From Myxococcales bacterium (lineage in GTDB: Bacteria > Myxococcota > Myxococcia > Myxococcales > Anaeromyxobacteraceae), in NCBI GenBank assembly GCA_021784495.1, contig JAJXSQ010000194.1, positions 1 through 5,096 on the forward strand: 5,096 bases of DNA. Reading direction: 5' to 3'. This document shows, piece after piece, positions 1-4,997 of this stretch. The notes beneath the pieces were generated by a model. The model did no database searches. It had not been told where the DNA came from and worked only from the letters and a program-made list of their open reading frames with translations. Made by a program: the position numbers and the translations under genes. Numbering within the stretch: the stretch's first letter is position 1; each line of letters begins with the position of its first letter.

Positions 1-540
1 GCCGTAGGACGGCGGGGCGCCCGGCGGGCCGTAGGGCGGCGCGCCCGGGGGGCCGTAGGCCGGCGGCGCCCGGCGGATCGGCGACAGGCCGCCCGGGCCG
101 AGCACCACCGGCTGGCCGACGCGGAAGGGCGGGTAGCCCTGGTAGGTGAAGGTCTGGCGCCCGCCGTCGTCGAAGGCGACGAGGAGGTCGTAGGTCCGGA
201 CCGGCGGGCCCCCCTGGCTCGCGGCGGCGCCGACCATCGCGCCCCCGACGGCGCCGAAGAGCGTGCCCATCCCGCTGCCGTGGTAGTAGCCGTACGCGTC
301 GTAGCCGCCGCCGAGCACGTTGCCCAGGAGCCCGCCGACCAGGGCGCCGGCGACGGCGCCGGCCCCCGGGTCCCCCTGCTGCTGGGCCACCGTCTCCCGG
401 ATCGCCACCACCCGCCCGGTGCGCACCGGGCCGCCCGCGTTCGGGTCGCCCCAGGTCCGGGTGGTCACGGTGTCGGTGACGCAGGCGCCGAGCGCCAGGG
501 CGACGAGGGGAGGCAGGGCGCGGGTCCGGAGCGATCTCAT
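1..540 (-). CDS. Glycine-zipper outer-membrane lipoprotein (SlyB/17-kDa antigen-like), 3' end cut by window edge
   Basis: This frame is open from an ATG at 540 down to base 1, giving 180 residues without a stop, so the C-terminus lies outside the window. A lipoprotein signal is visible: positive residues (R2, R5, R7), a hydrophobic stretch at 9-17 and a lipobox L17-G18-A19-C20, so Cys20 should be lipidated after signal peptidase II cleavage. Residues 59-73 and 92-106 are glycine-zipper segments with small residues every few positions, typical of SlyB/Rickettsia 17-kDa surface antigen-type proteins. Residues 114-155 resemble the small beta domain that follows in this family (DDGGRQTFTYQ, then PPFRVGQPVVL). 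The tail from about residue 159 is rich in Pro, Gly and Tyr and repetitive. AGGGGG at 549-554, 8 bases before the ATG, supports the start. It is a likely envelope structural protein; its exact role is unknown. It is the last visible gene of a minus-strand run behind trpB2. Confidence 0.85.
   Translation of the reverse strand, partial: MRSLRTRALPPLVALALGACVTDTVTTRTWGDPNAGGPVRTGRVVAIRETVAQQQGDPGAGAVAGALVGGLLGNVLGGGYDAYGYYHGSGMGTLFGAVGGAMVGAAASQGGPPVRTYDLLVAFDDGGRQTFTYQGYPPFRVGQPVVLGPGGLSPIRRAPPAYGPPGAPPYGPPGAPPSYG
10..57 (-). repeat. Tandem 24-base repeat encoding YGPPGAPP
   Basis: Two adjacent 24-base units (34-57 and 10-33) each encode the octapeptide YGPPGAPP in the lipoprotein tail (residues 162-169 and 170-177). 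A third, altered unit begins as SYG at the window edge. The copies differ only at synonymous bases such as CCC/CCG, so the repeat has been kept at protein level. The copy number cannot be determined because the window ends inside it. Confidence 0.75.
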
Positions 541-582
541 GGCGGTGGCCCCCTGGGCCGGTCGGTGGCCCGGCGCCGCCCG

Positions 583-1938
583 TCAGACCGCGACGCGCGG
601 GAGCCGGGCGAGCGACTCCTTCACCCGCTCCGCCGGGTAGTCGAAGTCCTCCAGCCTCCCGGCGAGGTAGTCGTCGTAGGCGGCCATGTCGACGTGGCCG
701 TGGCCGGAGAGGTTGAAGAGGATGGTCCGCGGCCTCCCCTCCGCCTTGGCGGCGAGCGCCTCGTCGATGGCGCCGCGGATGGCGTGGCTCGACTCGGGGG
801 CGGGGATGATCGCCTCGGTGCGGGCGAAGGTCACCGCCGCCTCGAAGCAGGAGAGCTGCCCCACCGCGCGCGCCTCGATGAGGCCGTGGTGGAGGACCTG
901 GGAGACGAGCGGGGAGGCGCCGTGGTACCGCAGGCCGCCGGCGTGGATCCCGGGCGGCATGAAGTCGTGACCGAGGGTGTACATCCGGGCGACCGGCGCC
1001 ATCTTCGCGGTGTCGCCGTAGTCGAACTCGTAGACGCCCTTGGTGAGGGTCGGGCAGCTCGACGGCTCGACGGCGAGGAGCCGGACCTCCTTCCCGGCCG
1101 CCTTGTCGGCGAGGAACGGGAAGGCGATCCCGGCGAAGTTCGATCCGCCGCCGTGGCAGCCGATCACCACGTCGGGGTACTCGCCGGCCAGCTCGAGCTG
1201 CGCCTTCGCCTCGAGGCCGATCACCGTCTGGTGGAGGCAGACGTGGTTCAGCACCGAGCCGAGCGCGTAGCGCGTGTCGTCGTGGGTCGCGGCGTCCTCG
1301 ACCGCCTCGGAGATGGCGATGCCGAGCGAGCCCTGGTTCTCGGGATCGCGCGCCAGGATCGCGCGGCCGGCCTGGGTGCGCGGGCTCGGGGAGGCGAGGA
1401 CCTCCGCCCCCCAGAGCTGCATCATCGACCGGCGGTACGGCTTCTGCCCGTGCGACACCTTCACCATGTAGACGGTGCACTCCAGCCCGAACATCTGGCA
1501 GGCGAGGGCGATCGAGGAGCCCCACTGCCCGGCCCCGGTCTCGCTGGCGATCCGCCGGGTCCCGGCGATCTTGTTGTAGTAGGCCTGGGGGACCGCGGTG
1601 TTCGGCTTGTGCGAGCCGGCCGGGGAGACCCCCTCGTACTTGAAGTAGATGTGGGCCGGGGTCCCGAGGTGGCGCTCCAGCCGGTGGGCGCGGACCAGGG
1701 GGCTCGGGCGCCAGAGCCGGTAGATCTCGCGGACCTCGTCGGGGATCGCGATCCAGCGCTCGGCGCTCATCTCCTGCTCGAGGAGCCCGGGCGGGAAGAG
1801 CGGGAGCATGTCGGCCGGCGTCACCGGCTGGAGCGTCCCGGGGTGGAGCACCGGCGCCGGCGGCGCCGGAAGGTCGGCGACCACGTTGTACCAGTGGGTG
1901 GGGATCTGGTTCTCGCCGAGCAGGAACTTGGTCTGCAT
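583..1938 (-). CDS. trpB: Tryptophan synthase beta subunit, TrpB2 type (PLP-dependent)
   Basis: This 451-residue protein belongs to the PLP fold-type II family. It joins indole and L-serine to make L-tryptophan in the cytoplasm. Visible signature residues are the PLP-binding lysine K111 in GSHKPNTA, the catalytic glutamate E133 in ETGAGQWG (131-140), the phosphate-binding glycine loop GCHGGGSNF (260-268), and the cofactor-ring contact in NLSGHGHVD (409-417). The length (canonical TrpB1 is nearer 400), the N-terminal extension before the first helix (residues 1-75, with IPTHWYN) and QWG instead of QHG after the catalytic Glu all mark the TrpB2 subgroup. The start at 1938 is backed by AGGAG at 1943-1947, 4 bases upstream. 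No trpA, trpF or trpC lies next to it; its neighbours are an SDR oxidoreductase upstream and a lipoprotein downstream. TrpB2 enzymes usually do not form the canonical complex with TrpA and are often proposed to salvage indole; that role is inferred here. The family call is very secure. Confidence 0.97.
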   Translation of the reverse strand: MQTKFLLGENQIPTHWYNVVADLPAPPAPVLHPGTLQPVTPADMLPLFPPGLLEQEMSAERWIAIPDEVREIYRLWRPSPLVRAHRLERHLGTPAHIYFKYEGVSPAGSHKPNTAVPQAYYNKIAGTRRIASETGAGQWGSSIALACQMFGLECTVYMVKVSHGQKPYRRSMMQLWGAEVLASPSPRTQAGRAILARDPENQGSLGIAISEAVEDAATHDDTRYALGSVLNHVCLHQTVIGLEAKAQLELAGEYPDVVIGCHGGGSNFAGIAFPFLADKAAGKEVRLLAVEPSSCPTLTKGVYEFDYGDTAKMAPVARMYTLGHDFMPPGIHAGGLRYHGASPLVSQVLHHGLIEARAVGQLSCFEAAVTFARTEAIIPAPESSHAIRGAIDEALAAKAEGRPRTILFNLSGHGHVDMAAYDDYLAGRLEDFDYPAERVKESLARLPRVAV

Positions 1939-1942
1939 GGAT

Positions 1943-1947
1943 CTCCT
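1943..1947 (-). promoter_or_regulatory. Ribosome binding site of trpB2
   Basis: AGGAG on the minus strand ends 4 bases before the ATG at 1938. It fixes the trpB2 start in the 54-base gap after the SDR gene. Confidence 0.75.
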
Positions 1948-1992
1948 CGACCGACGGGGGGCGCTGATTAGGGCAGCAGGGCCCGCGCCGCG

Positions 1993-2766
1993 TCAAGCCA
2001 TGAACTCGCCCCCGTCGACCTGGTAGGCCTGGCCGGTGATGCCGGGGGAGCCGGCGAGGAGCACCGCGACGTCGGCGACCTCCTCCGGGAGCGACGCCCG
2101 GCCGAGCGGGTTGCTCCGGAGCATCGCCGCCCGCGCCTCGTCCGCGCTCCGCCCGGTCGCCGACACCACCGCGGCGATCGCCTCGTCCATCATCTGGGTC
2201 TCGGTCCAGCCGGGGCAGATGGCGTTGGCGGTGACCCCCCGGCGCGCGCCCTCGAGCGCCAGCGACCGGGTGAAGCCGAGGAGCCCGTGCTTCGACGCGG
2301 CGTAGGCGGCGCCGTTCTTCAGCCCGACCCGGGCGGCGACCGAGGCGACGTTCACCACCCGCCCCAGGCGCCGGTCGTACATGTGGGGCAGGCAGGCGCG
2401 CGCGAGGAGCATGGGGCCGGTCAGGTTGACCGCCAGCACCGCGTCCCAGGCCTCGTCGGCGAGGGCGTGGACCGGCCCGCTCGCGTGGATCCCGGCGTTG
2501 TTCACCAGGATGTCGATCGGGCCGATGGCCCGCGCCACCGCCGCCGGGGCCGCGGCGACCTGGGCGCGGTCGGTCAGGTCGAGCGCGAGGAAGAAGGTCC
2601 GCCGGGAGAGGGCGGCCACCTGGGCCGCGACCGCCTCGATCTCCGGCAGGGTCCGGGCCGCCACCGCCACGTGGGCCCCCGCCCGGGCCAGCGCCAGCGC
2701 GATCGCCTGGCCGATCCCCCGGCCCCCGCCGGTCACCAGCGCCACCCGCCCCTCGATCGACTCCAT
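1993..2766 (-). CDS. SDR-family NAD(P)-dependent oxidoreductase (FabG / 3-hydroxyacyl dehydrogenase-like)
   Basis: A 257-residue classical short-chain dehydrogenase/reductase, the usual length for the family. The Rossmann cofactor loop is TGGGRGIG (12-19), the structural motif is NNAG (89-92), and the catalytic tetrad is N114, S142, Y155 and K159 (YAASK). PGW follows at 185-187, and the C-terminus has the common ITGQAYQVDGGEF. No arginine directly follows the second beta strand in a way that settles NAD versus NADP. It probably interconverts a hydroxyl and a keto group on an acyl-CoA, acyl-ACP or similar small substrate; 3-oxoacyl reductase and 3-hydroxybutyrate dehydrogenase-like activities are both possible. 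The start at 2766 is chosen over an in-frame ATG at 2820. GGAGG at 2773-2777 lies 6 bases upstream, the family begins right there (xGRVALVTGG), and a promoter candidate lies inside the longer version. The acyl-CoA enzymes to the right are on the other strand, so a shared pathway is only a possibility. Confidence 0.93.
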   Translation of the reverse strand: MESIEGRVALVTGGGRGIGQAIALALARAGAHVAVAARTLPEIEAVAAQVAALSRRTFFLALDLTDRAQVAAAPAAVARAIGPIDILVNNAGIHASGPVHALADEAWDAVLAVNLTGPMLLARACLPHMYDRRLGRVVNVASVAARVGLKNGAAYAASKHGLLGFTRSLALEGARRGVTANAICPGWTETQMMDEAIAAVVSATGRSADEARAAMLRSNPLGRASLPEEVADVAVLLAGSPGITGQAYQVDGGEFMA

Positions 2767-2772
2767 GCGAGA

Positions 2773-2777
2773 CCTCC
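2773..2777 (-). promoter_or_regulatory. Ribosome binding site deciding the SDR start
   Basis: Minus-strand GGAGG lies 6 bases before the ATG at 2766. It selects this codon over the upstream in-frame ATG at 2820. Confidence 0.8.
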
Positions 2778-2791
2778 GGTTGAGGGGGCCG

Positions 2792-2820
2792 ACTCTAGGG
2801 CCGGTCCGGGCCGCCGGCAA
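2792..2820 (-). promoter_or_regulatory. Candidate sigma-70-type promoter for the SDR-trpB2-lipoprotein run
   Basis: On the minus strand, TTGCCG (2815-2820) and TAGAGT (2792-2797) are separated by exactly 17 bases. Each box matches 4 of 6 consensus positions. Transcription would begin about 20 bases before the SDR ribosome binding site. The sequence match is modest, but spacing and location fit, and it lies in the only sizeable gap upstream of the minus-strand genes. Confidence 0.45.
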
Positions 2821-2919
2821 CCGACCGGCCGGGACGTCGCACCCGGCGCGGCGCCGGCCCGCCGGTGACCCAGGGTCGCCGCACGGCGCGCGAAAAGGTC
2901 AAGTTTATCGCCCTGCGGC

Positions 2920-2936
2920 CTGGCGCGACGTTTGCG
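2920..2936 (+). promoter_or_regulatory. Candidate sigma-54 (-24/-12) promoter for the PilZ-receiver gene
   Basis: CTGGCGCGACGTTTGCG matches the sigma-54 consensus YTGGCACGrNNNTTGCW at all fixed positions except two (G for A at the fifth consensus base after Y, and a final G for W). The invariant GG (2922-2923) and GC (2934-2935) are spaced correctly. Transcription would start near 2947, giving a leader of about 100 bases before the ATG at 3045. Sigma-54 promoters need an AAA+ activator bound upstream; no activator site was identified. The promoter lies in the divergent gap and points toward the PilZ-receiver gene. Confidence 0.55.
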
Positions 2937-2951
2937 AGTGCAACGCGCCAG
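2920..2951. repeat. Imperfect inverted repeat in the divergent promoter region
   Basis: CTGGCGCG (2920-2927) pairs with CGCGCCAG (2944-2951). Inside it TTGC (2932-2935) pairs with GCAA (2940-2943), leaving a 4-base bulge (2928-2931) and a GAGT loop. It covers the sigma-54 candidate and its expected start site. It could be a DNA operator half-site pair or partly fortuitous in GC-rich DNA. Confidence 0.5.
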
Positions 2952-3034
2952 AGGTGGAGCATAATCCTCCCGGGCCGTCGGGCCGTTCCGCGCGCGGGTT
3001 CGCCCGCGTCGGAGGGGTCGGGCGGGGGGTTTCT

Positions 3035-3039
3035 AGGAG
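3035..3039 (+). promoter_or_regulatory. Ribosome binding site deciding the PilZ-receiver start
   Basis: AGGAG lies 5 bases before the ATG at 3045. It selects this start over an in-frame ATG at 2865, whose 60 extra residues have no family character and would overlap the promoter region. Confidence 0.8.
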
Positions 3040-3044
3040 CTGCA

Positions 3045-3905
3045 ATGTCGAAGGAGCGGCGCGTCCACCCACGCTTCCCCCTGGTCCTCACGGTCCAGTA
3101 CCTCGACGCCGCCTCGGTGCTCGACTACACCGAGAACCTCTCGGCGACCGGGCTCTTCGTCCGGACCGAGCGGGAGTTCGACGAGGGCGACCGGACCACG
3201 CTGGTGCTCTCCTTCCCGCAGCTCCTCGAGCCGGTCGAGCTCACCGTCGAGATCGTCCGGTCGCGGGAGGCGCAGGGCGATGCGCCGCGCGGGGTGGCGG
3301 TCCGGGTGCCGGACGATCTCCCCGATCACCGCGCCAAGCTGGCGGAGGTGACGCGGCTCGTCGCCAGCGCCGCCCGCGCCCCGGTCCCGACCACGCGGAT
3401 CCTGCTGGTCGAGGACAACGTCCTCGTGGCCCAGATGTACGCCGCCGCGCTCCGGCGGCTCGCCGAGACCGACCGGCTCGACGGGCTCGGCATCGAGGTC
3501 GCGCACGACGGCGCCGCCGCCTGGGACCGGCTCGCCCGCCTCCCGACCATCGACCTGCTGATCACCGACGTCTTCATGCCGGTGCTCTCCGGCTTCGATC
3601 TGGTGGAGCGGCTCCGGGCCGAGCCGCTCCTGGCGCAGCTGCCGGTGGTCGTCATCACCTCGGGCGGGCCGGTGGAGCGCGCCCGGCTCGCGGCCCTGGG
3701 GGTGACCCTCTTCCTCCAGAAGCCGGTGAAGTACGGGGACCTGGCCGACACCGTCCGCTTCCTGCTCCGGGCGCGGCAGGGCAAGGTCACCTCGCCGCCG
3801 CGGGCGGCGGTGGTGGCCCCGACGGAGCCCAACCCTCGGGCCTTGACGGACGCCCCGCCGGTTGGCAACGTGAAGGGTACCAAGACACCGGCTCCCAGCC
3901 GGTGA
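3045..3905 (+). CDS. PilZ domain-receiver domain fusion: c-di-GMP-binding response regulator
   Basis: A 286-residue cytoplasmic signalling protein with no membrane segment. The N-terminal PilZ domain (about 4-105) has both c-di-GMP-binding elements: RxxxR at R6-R10 (RVHPR) and NxSxxG at N31-G36 (NLSATG). It resembles the PilZ subgroup described from Myxococcus (TIGR02266). A short linker leads to a CheY-like receiver (about 117-243). This has the acidic pair E123/D124 (LLVEDN), phospho-acceptor D175 (LITDVFMP), T205 (VVVITS) and K226 (LQKPVK), so phosphorylation looks intact. The last 40 residues are Pro/Ala-rich and probably disordered. There is no DNA-binding or enzymatic output domain, so it probably acts by protein contact, for example on motility, polarity or envelope machinery; this is inference. 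No partner histidine kinase is adjacent. It is divergent from the SDR gene, preceded by a sigma-54-type promoter candidate and followed by an intrinsic terminator, so it is probably a single transcription unit. Confidence 0.93.
   Translation: MSKERRVHPRFPLVLTVQYLDAASVLDYTENLSATGLFVRTEREFDEGDRTTLVLSFPQLLEPVELTVEIVRSREAQGDAPRGVAVRVPDDLPDHRAKLAEVTRLVASAARAPVPTTRILLVEDNVLVAQMYAAALRRLAETDRLDGLGIEVAHDGAAAWDRLARLPTIDLLITDVFMPVLSGFDLVERLRAEPLLAQLPVVVITSGGPVERARLAALGVTLFLQKPVKYGDLADTVRFLLRARQGKVTSPPRAAVVAPTEPNPRALTDAPPVGNVKGTKTPAPSR
3886..3904 (+). other. Hairpin overlapping the stop codon of the PilZ-receiver gene
   Basis: A perfect 8-base inverted repeat, CACCGGCT (3886-3893) and AGCCGGTG (3897-3904), encloses a CCC loop. 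It includes the last codons and the first two bases of the TGA stop (3903-3905). The 3' arm can alternatively pair downstream: GCCG plus GAGCC (3898-3901, 3904-3908) with GGCTCCGGC (3922-3930). The two structures are therefore mutually exclusive. Function is unknown. Confidence 0.5.
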
Positions 3906-3934
3906 GCCGCGAGGCCAGCGAGGCTCCGGCATCC

Positions 3935-3969
3935 AGAGAGGTCCGCGTCCCACGCGGACCTTTCTCTTT
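3935..3969 (+). terminator. Intrinsic (Rho-independent) terminator after the PilZ-receiver gene
   Basis: AGGTCCGCGT (3939-3948) and ACGCGGACCT (3952-3961) form a perfect 10-base stem with a CCC loop. It is extendable to 14 pairs with AGAG/TTCT, including one G-U. It is followed by a T-rich run ending TTCTCTTT at 3969. It lies 30 bases after the stop and only 21 bases before the next start, so it either separates the two units or works as an attenuator for the biotinyl-crotonase pair. Confidence 0.85.
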
Positions 3970-3980
3970 GGCGTCCGCGA

Positions 3981-3985
3981 GGAGG
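3981..3985 (+). promoter_or_regulatory. Ribosome binding site of the biotinyl carrier gene
   Basis: GGAGG lies 5 bases before the ATG at 3991, immediately downstream of the terminator's T-rich run. Confidence 0.75.
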
Positions 3986-3990
3986 GTGCG

Positions 3991-4206
3991 ATGGCGGAGC
4001 GGGTGACGGCCCACATCACCGGGACGGTGGCGAGGATCGAGCGCCCCGTCGGCGCCGCGGTGGCGGTCGGCGACGCGGTGGTGGTGATCGAGTCGATGAA
4101 GATGGAGCTCCCGGTCGAGGCGCGGAGCGCCGGCACGGTGACCGAGGTCCGGTGCACCGTCGGCCAGTCGGTGGAGGAGGGGGACCTCCTCGCCGTGATC
4201 GGATGA
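3991..4206 (+). CDS. Stand-alone biotinyl carrier protein (BCCP-like, 71 residues)
   Basis: The whole 71-residue protein is a single biotinyl/lipoyl-type beta-barrel domain. The biotinylation motif ESMKME is at 34-39, with K37 as the expected target of biotin ligase, and the matching C-terminal half (GTVTEVRCTVGQSVEEGDLLAVI) follows at 48-70. The ESMKM sequence points to biotin rather than lipoate. Such free carriers shuttle carboxyl groups between a biotin carboxylase and a carboxyltransferase of an acyl-CoA carboxylase; the small Bacillus YngHB carrier is a comparable case. It lacks the Ala/Pro-rich N-terminal arm of fatty-acid AccB, so a catabolic or accessory carboxylase is more likely than the housekeeping acetyl-CoA carboxylase. 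GGAGG at 3981-3985, 5 bases before the ATG, supports the start. It overlaps the next gene by ATGA, so the two are translationally coupled. Neither carboxylase subunit is visible here. Confidence 0.93.
   Translation: MAERVTAHITGTVARIERPVGAAVAVGDAVVVIESMKMELPVEARSAGTVTEVRCTVGQSVEEGDLLAVIG
4174..4191 (+). other. Hairpin masking an SD-like sequence ahead of the crotonase gene
   Basis: GAGGAGG (4174-4180) pairs perfectly with CCTCCTC (4185-4191) around a GGGA loop. It lies inside the end of the biotinyl gene, 11 bases before the crotonase ATG at 4203. The only strong Shine-Dalgarno-like run near this start is in the left arm, so the structure would hide it unless ribosomes reading the biotinyl gene open it. 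This fits translational coupling but is inferred from sequence only. Confidence 0.4.
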
Positions 4207-4994
4207 CCGCCGCGGCGCGGCTGCGGGTCGAGGATCGCGGCGCGGTCCGGGTGGTCACCATCGACCACGCCGCGAAGCGGAACGCCCTCGACTTCCGGGC
4301 GCTCGACCACCTCGAGGCGGTCTGCGCGGCGGCGGCGCGCGACCGGGTCCGGTGCCTCCTCCTCCGCGGCGCGGGCGACGTGGCCTTCTCCGCCGGCTTC
4401 GACCTCGCCGAGCTCGGGGCCCTGAACGATCGCGGGGAGCGGCCCGACGAGGCGGTCGAGCGGGCCGCCGGGGCGCTGGAGGCGGTCCCGTGCCCGACGG
4501 TCGCCTTCCTGAACGGGCCGGCCTACGGCGGCGGGTTCGAGCTGGCCGCGACCTGCGATCTCCGGGTGGCGGTCGAGGGGATCGCGCTCGGGATGCCGCC
4601 GGCGCGCCTCGGCGTCGTCTACCCCGAGGGCGGGCTGCGCCGCTTCCTCCAGCTGGTGGGCGGCGCGCGGACGCGCGAGCTCTTCTTCTCCGGCCGCGCG
4701 ATCGACGCGACCACCGCCCACGCCTGGGGGCTGGTCAACCGGCTCCTCCCGCCGGAGGGGGCCGAGGGGGCGGCGCTCGCCTTCGCCGAGGAGCTCGCCG
4801 CCGGGGCGCCGCTCGCGGTCCAGGGGATGAAGCGCATCCTCCGCCTCCTCGAGGCGGGGCACGAGCGCGGGCTCTCCGCCGACGAGCGAGCCGAGATCGC
4901 GGCGCTGCGCCGCCGCGCCTTCGAGAGCGAGGACCTCCTCGAGGGGCGGCGCGCCTTCGCCGAGCGGCGCCCCCCGCGCTTCCGGGGCGCCTGA
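4203..4994 (+). CDS. Crotonase-family acyl-CoA enzyme (enoyl-CoA hydratase/isomerase)
   Basis: A 263-residue protein, the normal length for the crotonase superfamily, acting on a CoA thioester in the cytoplasm. The oxyanion-hole segments are AFSAGFDL (61-68) and GPAYGGGFELA (105-115). E113 matches the first catalytic glutamate of rat hydratase (Glu144). The usual second glutamate (rat Glu164) is replaced by P133 in GMPPARLG (130-137). A glutamate instead appears at E142 in the YPEGG segment (140-144), a location used by some enoyl-CoA isomerases, so Δ3-Δ2-enoyl-CoA isomerase or another crotonase reaction may be more likely than simple hydration. The C-terminus is typical (SEDLLEGRRAFAERRPPRF). 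The ATG at 4203 overlaps the biotinyl gene's stop as ATGA; an upstream in-frame ATG at 4152 would add 17 Gly/Arg-rich residues without family match. With the biotinyl carrier it suggests branched-chain or fatty acyl-CoA metabolism, but the substrate is unknown. Confidence 0.92.
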   Translation: MTAAARLRVEDRGAVRVVTIDHAAKRNALDFRALDHLEAVCAAAARDRVRCLLLRGAGDVAFSAGFDLAELGALNDRGERPDEAVERAAGALEAVPCPTVAFLNGPAYGGGFELAATCDLRVAVEGIALGMPPARLGVVYPEGGLRRFLQLVGGARTRELFFSGRAIDATTAHAWGLVNRLLPPEGAEGAALAFAEELAAGAPLAVQGMKRILRLLEAGHERGLSADERAEIAALRRRAFESEDLLEGRRAFAERRPPRFRGA

Positions 4995-4997
4995 GCG

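Noticed and set aside
541..582. Hairpin GGGCC/GGCCC (555-571) between trpB2 and the lipoprotein gene
   Set aside because: A 5-base stem without a T-run, in GC-rich DNA and beside a ribosome binding site; not convincing as a terminator.
280..1971. A long plus-strand open frame (563 residues) opposite trpB2 and the lipoprotein gene
   Set aside because: Its translation is Arg/Gly/Val-rich with no family motif. It is a typical antisense shadow in GC-rich DNA, and trpB2 on the other strand is certain.
1939..1992. Possible terminator between the SDR and trpB2 genes
   Set aside because: Only a 4-base GGGC/GCCC stem followed by TAATC is visible, too weak to call.
2767..2820. An 18-residue extension of the SDR protein from an ATG at 2820
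   Set aside because: The family start and a GGAGG site support 2766, and a plausible promoter lies inside the extension.
2938..2965. Sigma-70-type promoter with -10 CATAAT (2960-2965) upstream of the PilZ-receiver gene
   Set aside because: The -10 box is 5 of 6, but the only -35 at workable spacing (GTGCAA, 2938-2943, 16 bases) is poor. Kept only as an alternative to the sigma-54 candidate.
2865..3044. A 60-residue N-terminal extension of the PilZ-receiver protein from an upstream ATG
   Set aside because: It lacks a good ribosome binding site and family similarity and would cover the promoter candidate. The ATG at 3045 has AGGAG at ideal spacing and begins at the PilZ motif.
2381..4006. A plus-strand open frame of 541 residues crossing the SDR gene, the promoter region and the PilZ-receiver gene
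   Set aside because: It is low-complexity, runs through two firmly identified genes and a terminator, and has no recognisable domain.
3033..4862. A minus-strand open frame of 609 residues opposite three genes
   Set aside because: Arg/Gly/Pro/Glu-rich shadow of the PilZ-receiver, biotinyl and crotonase genes, which all have clear family motifs.
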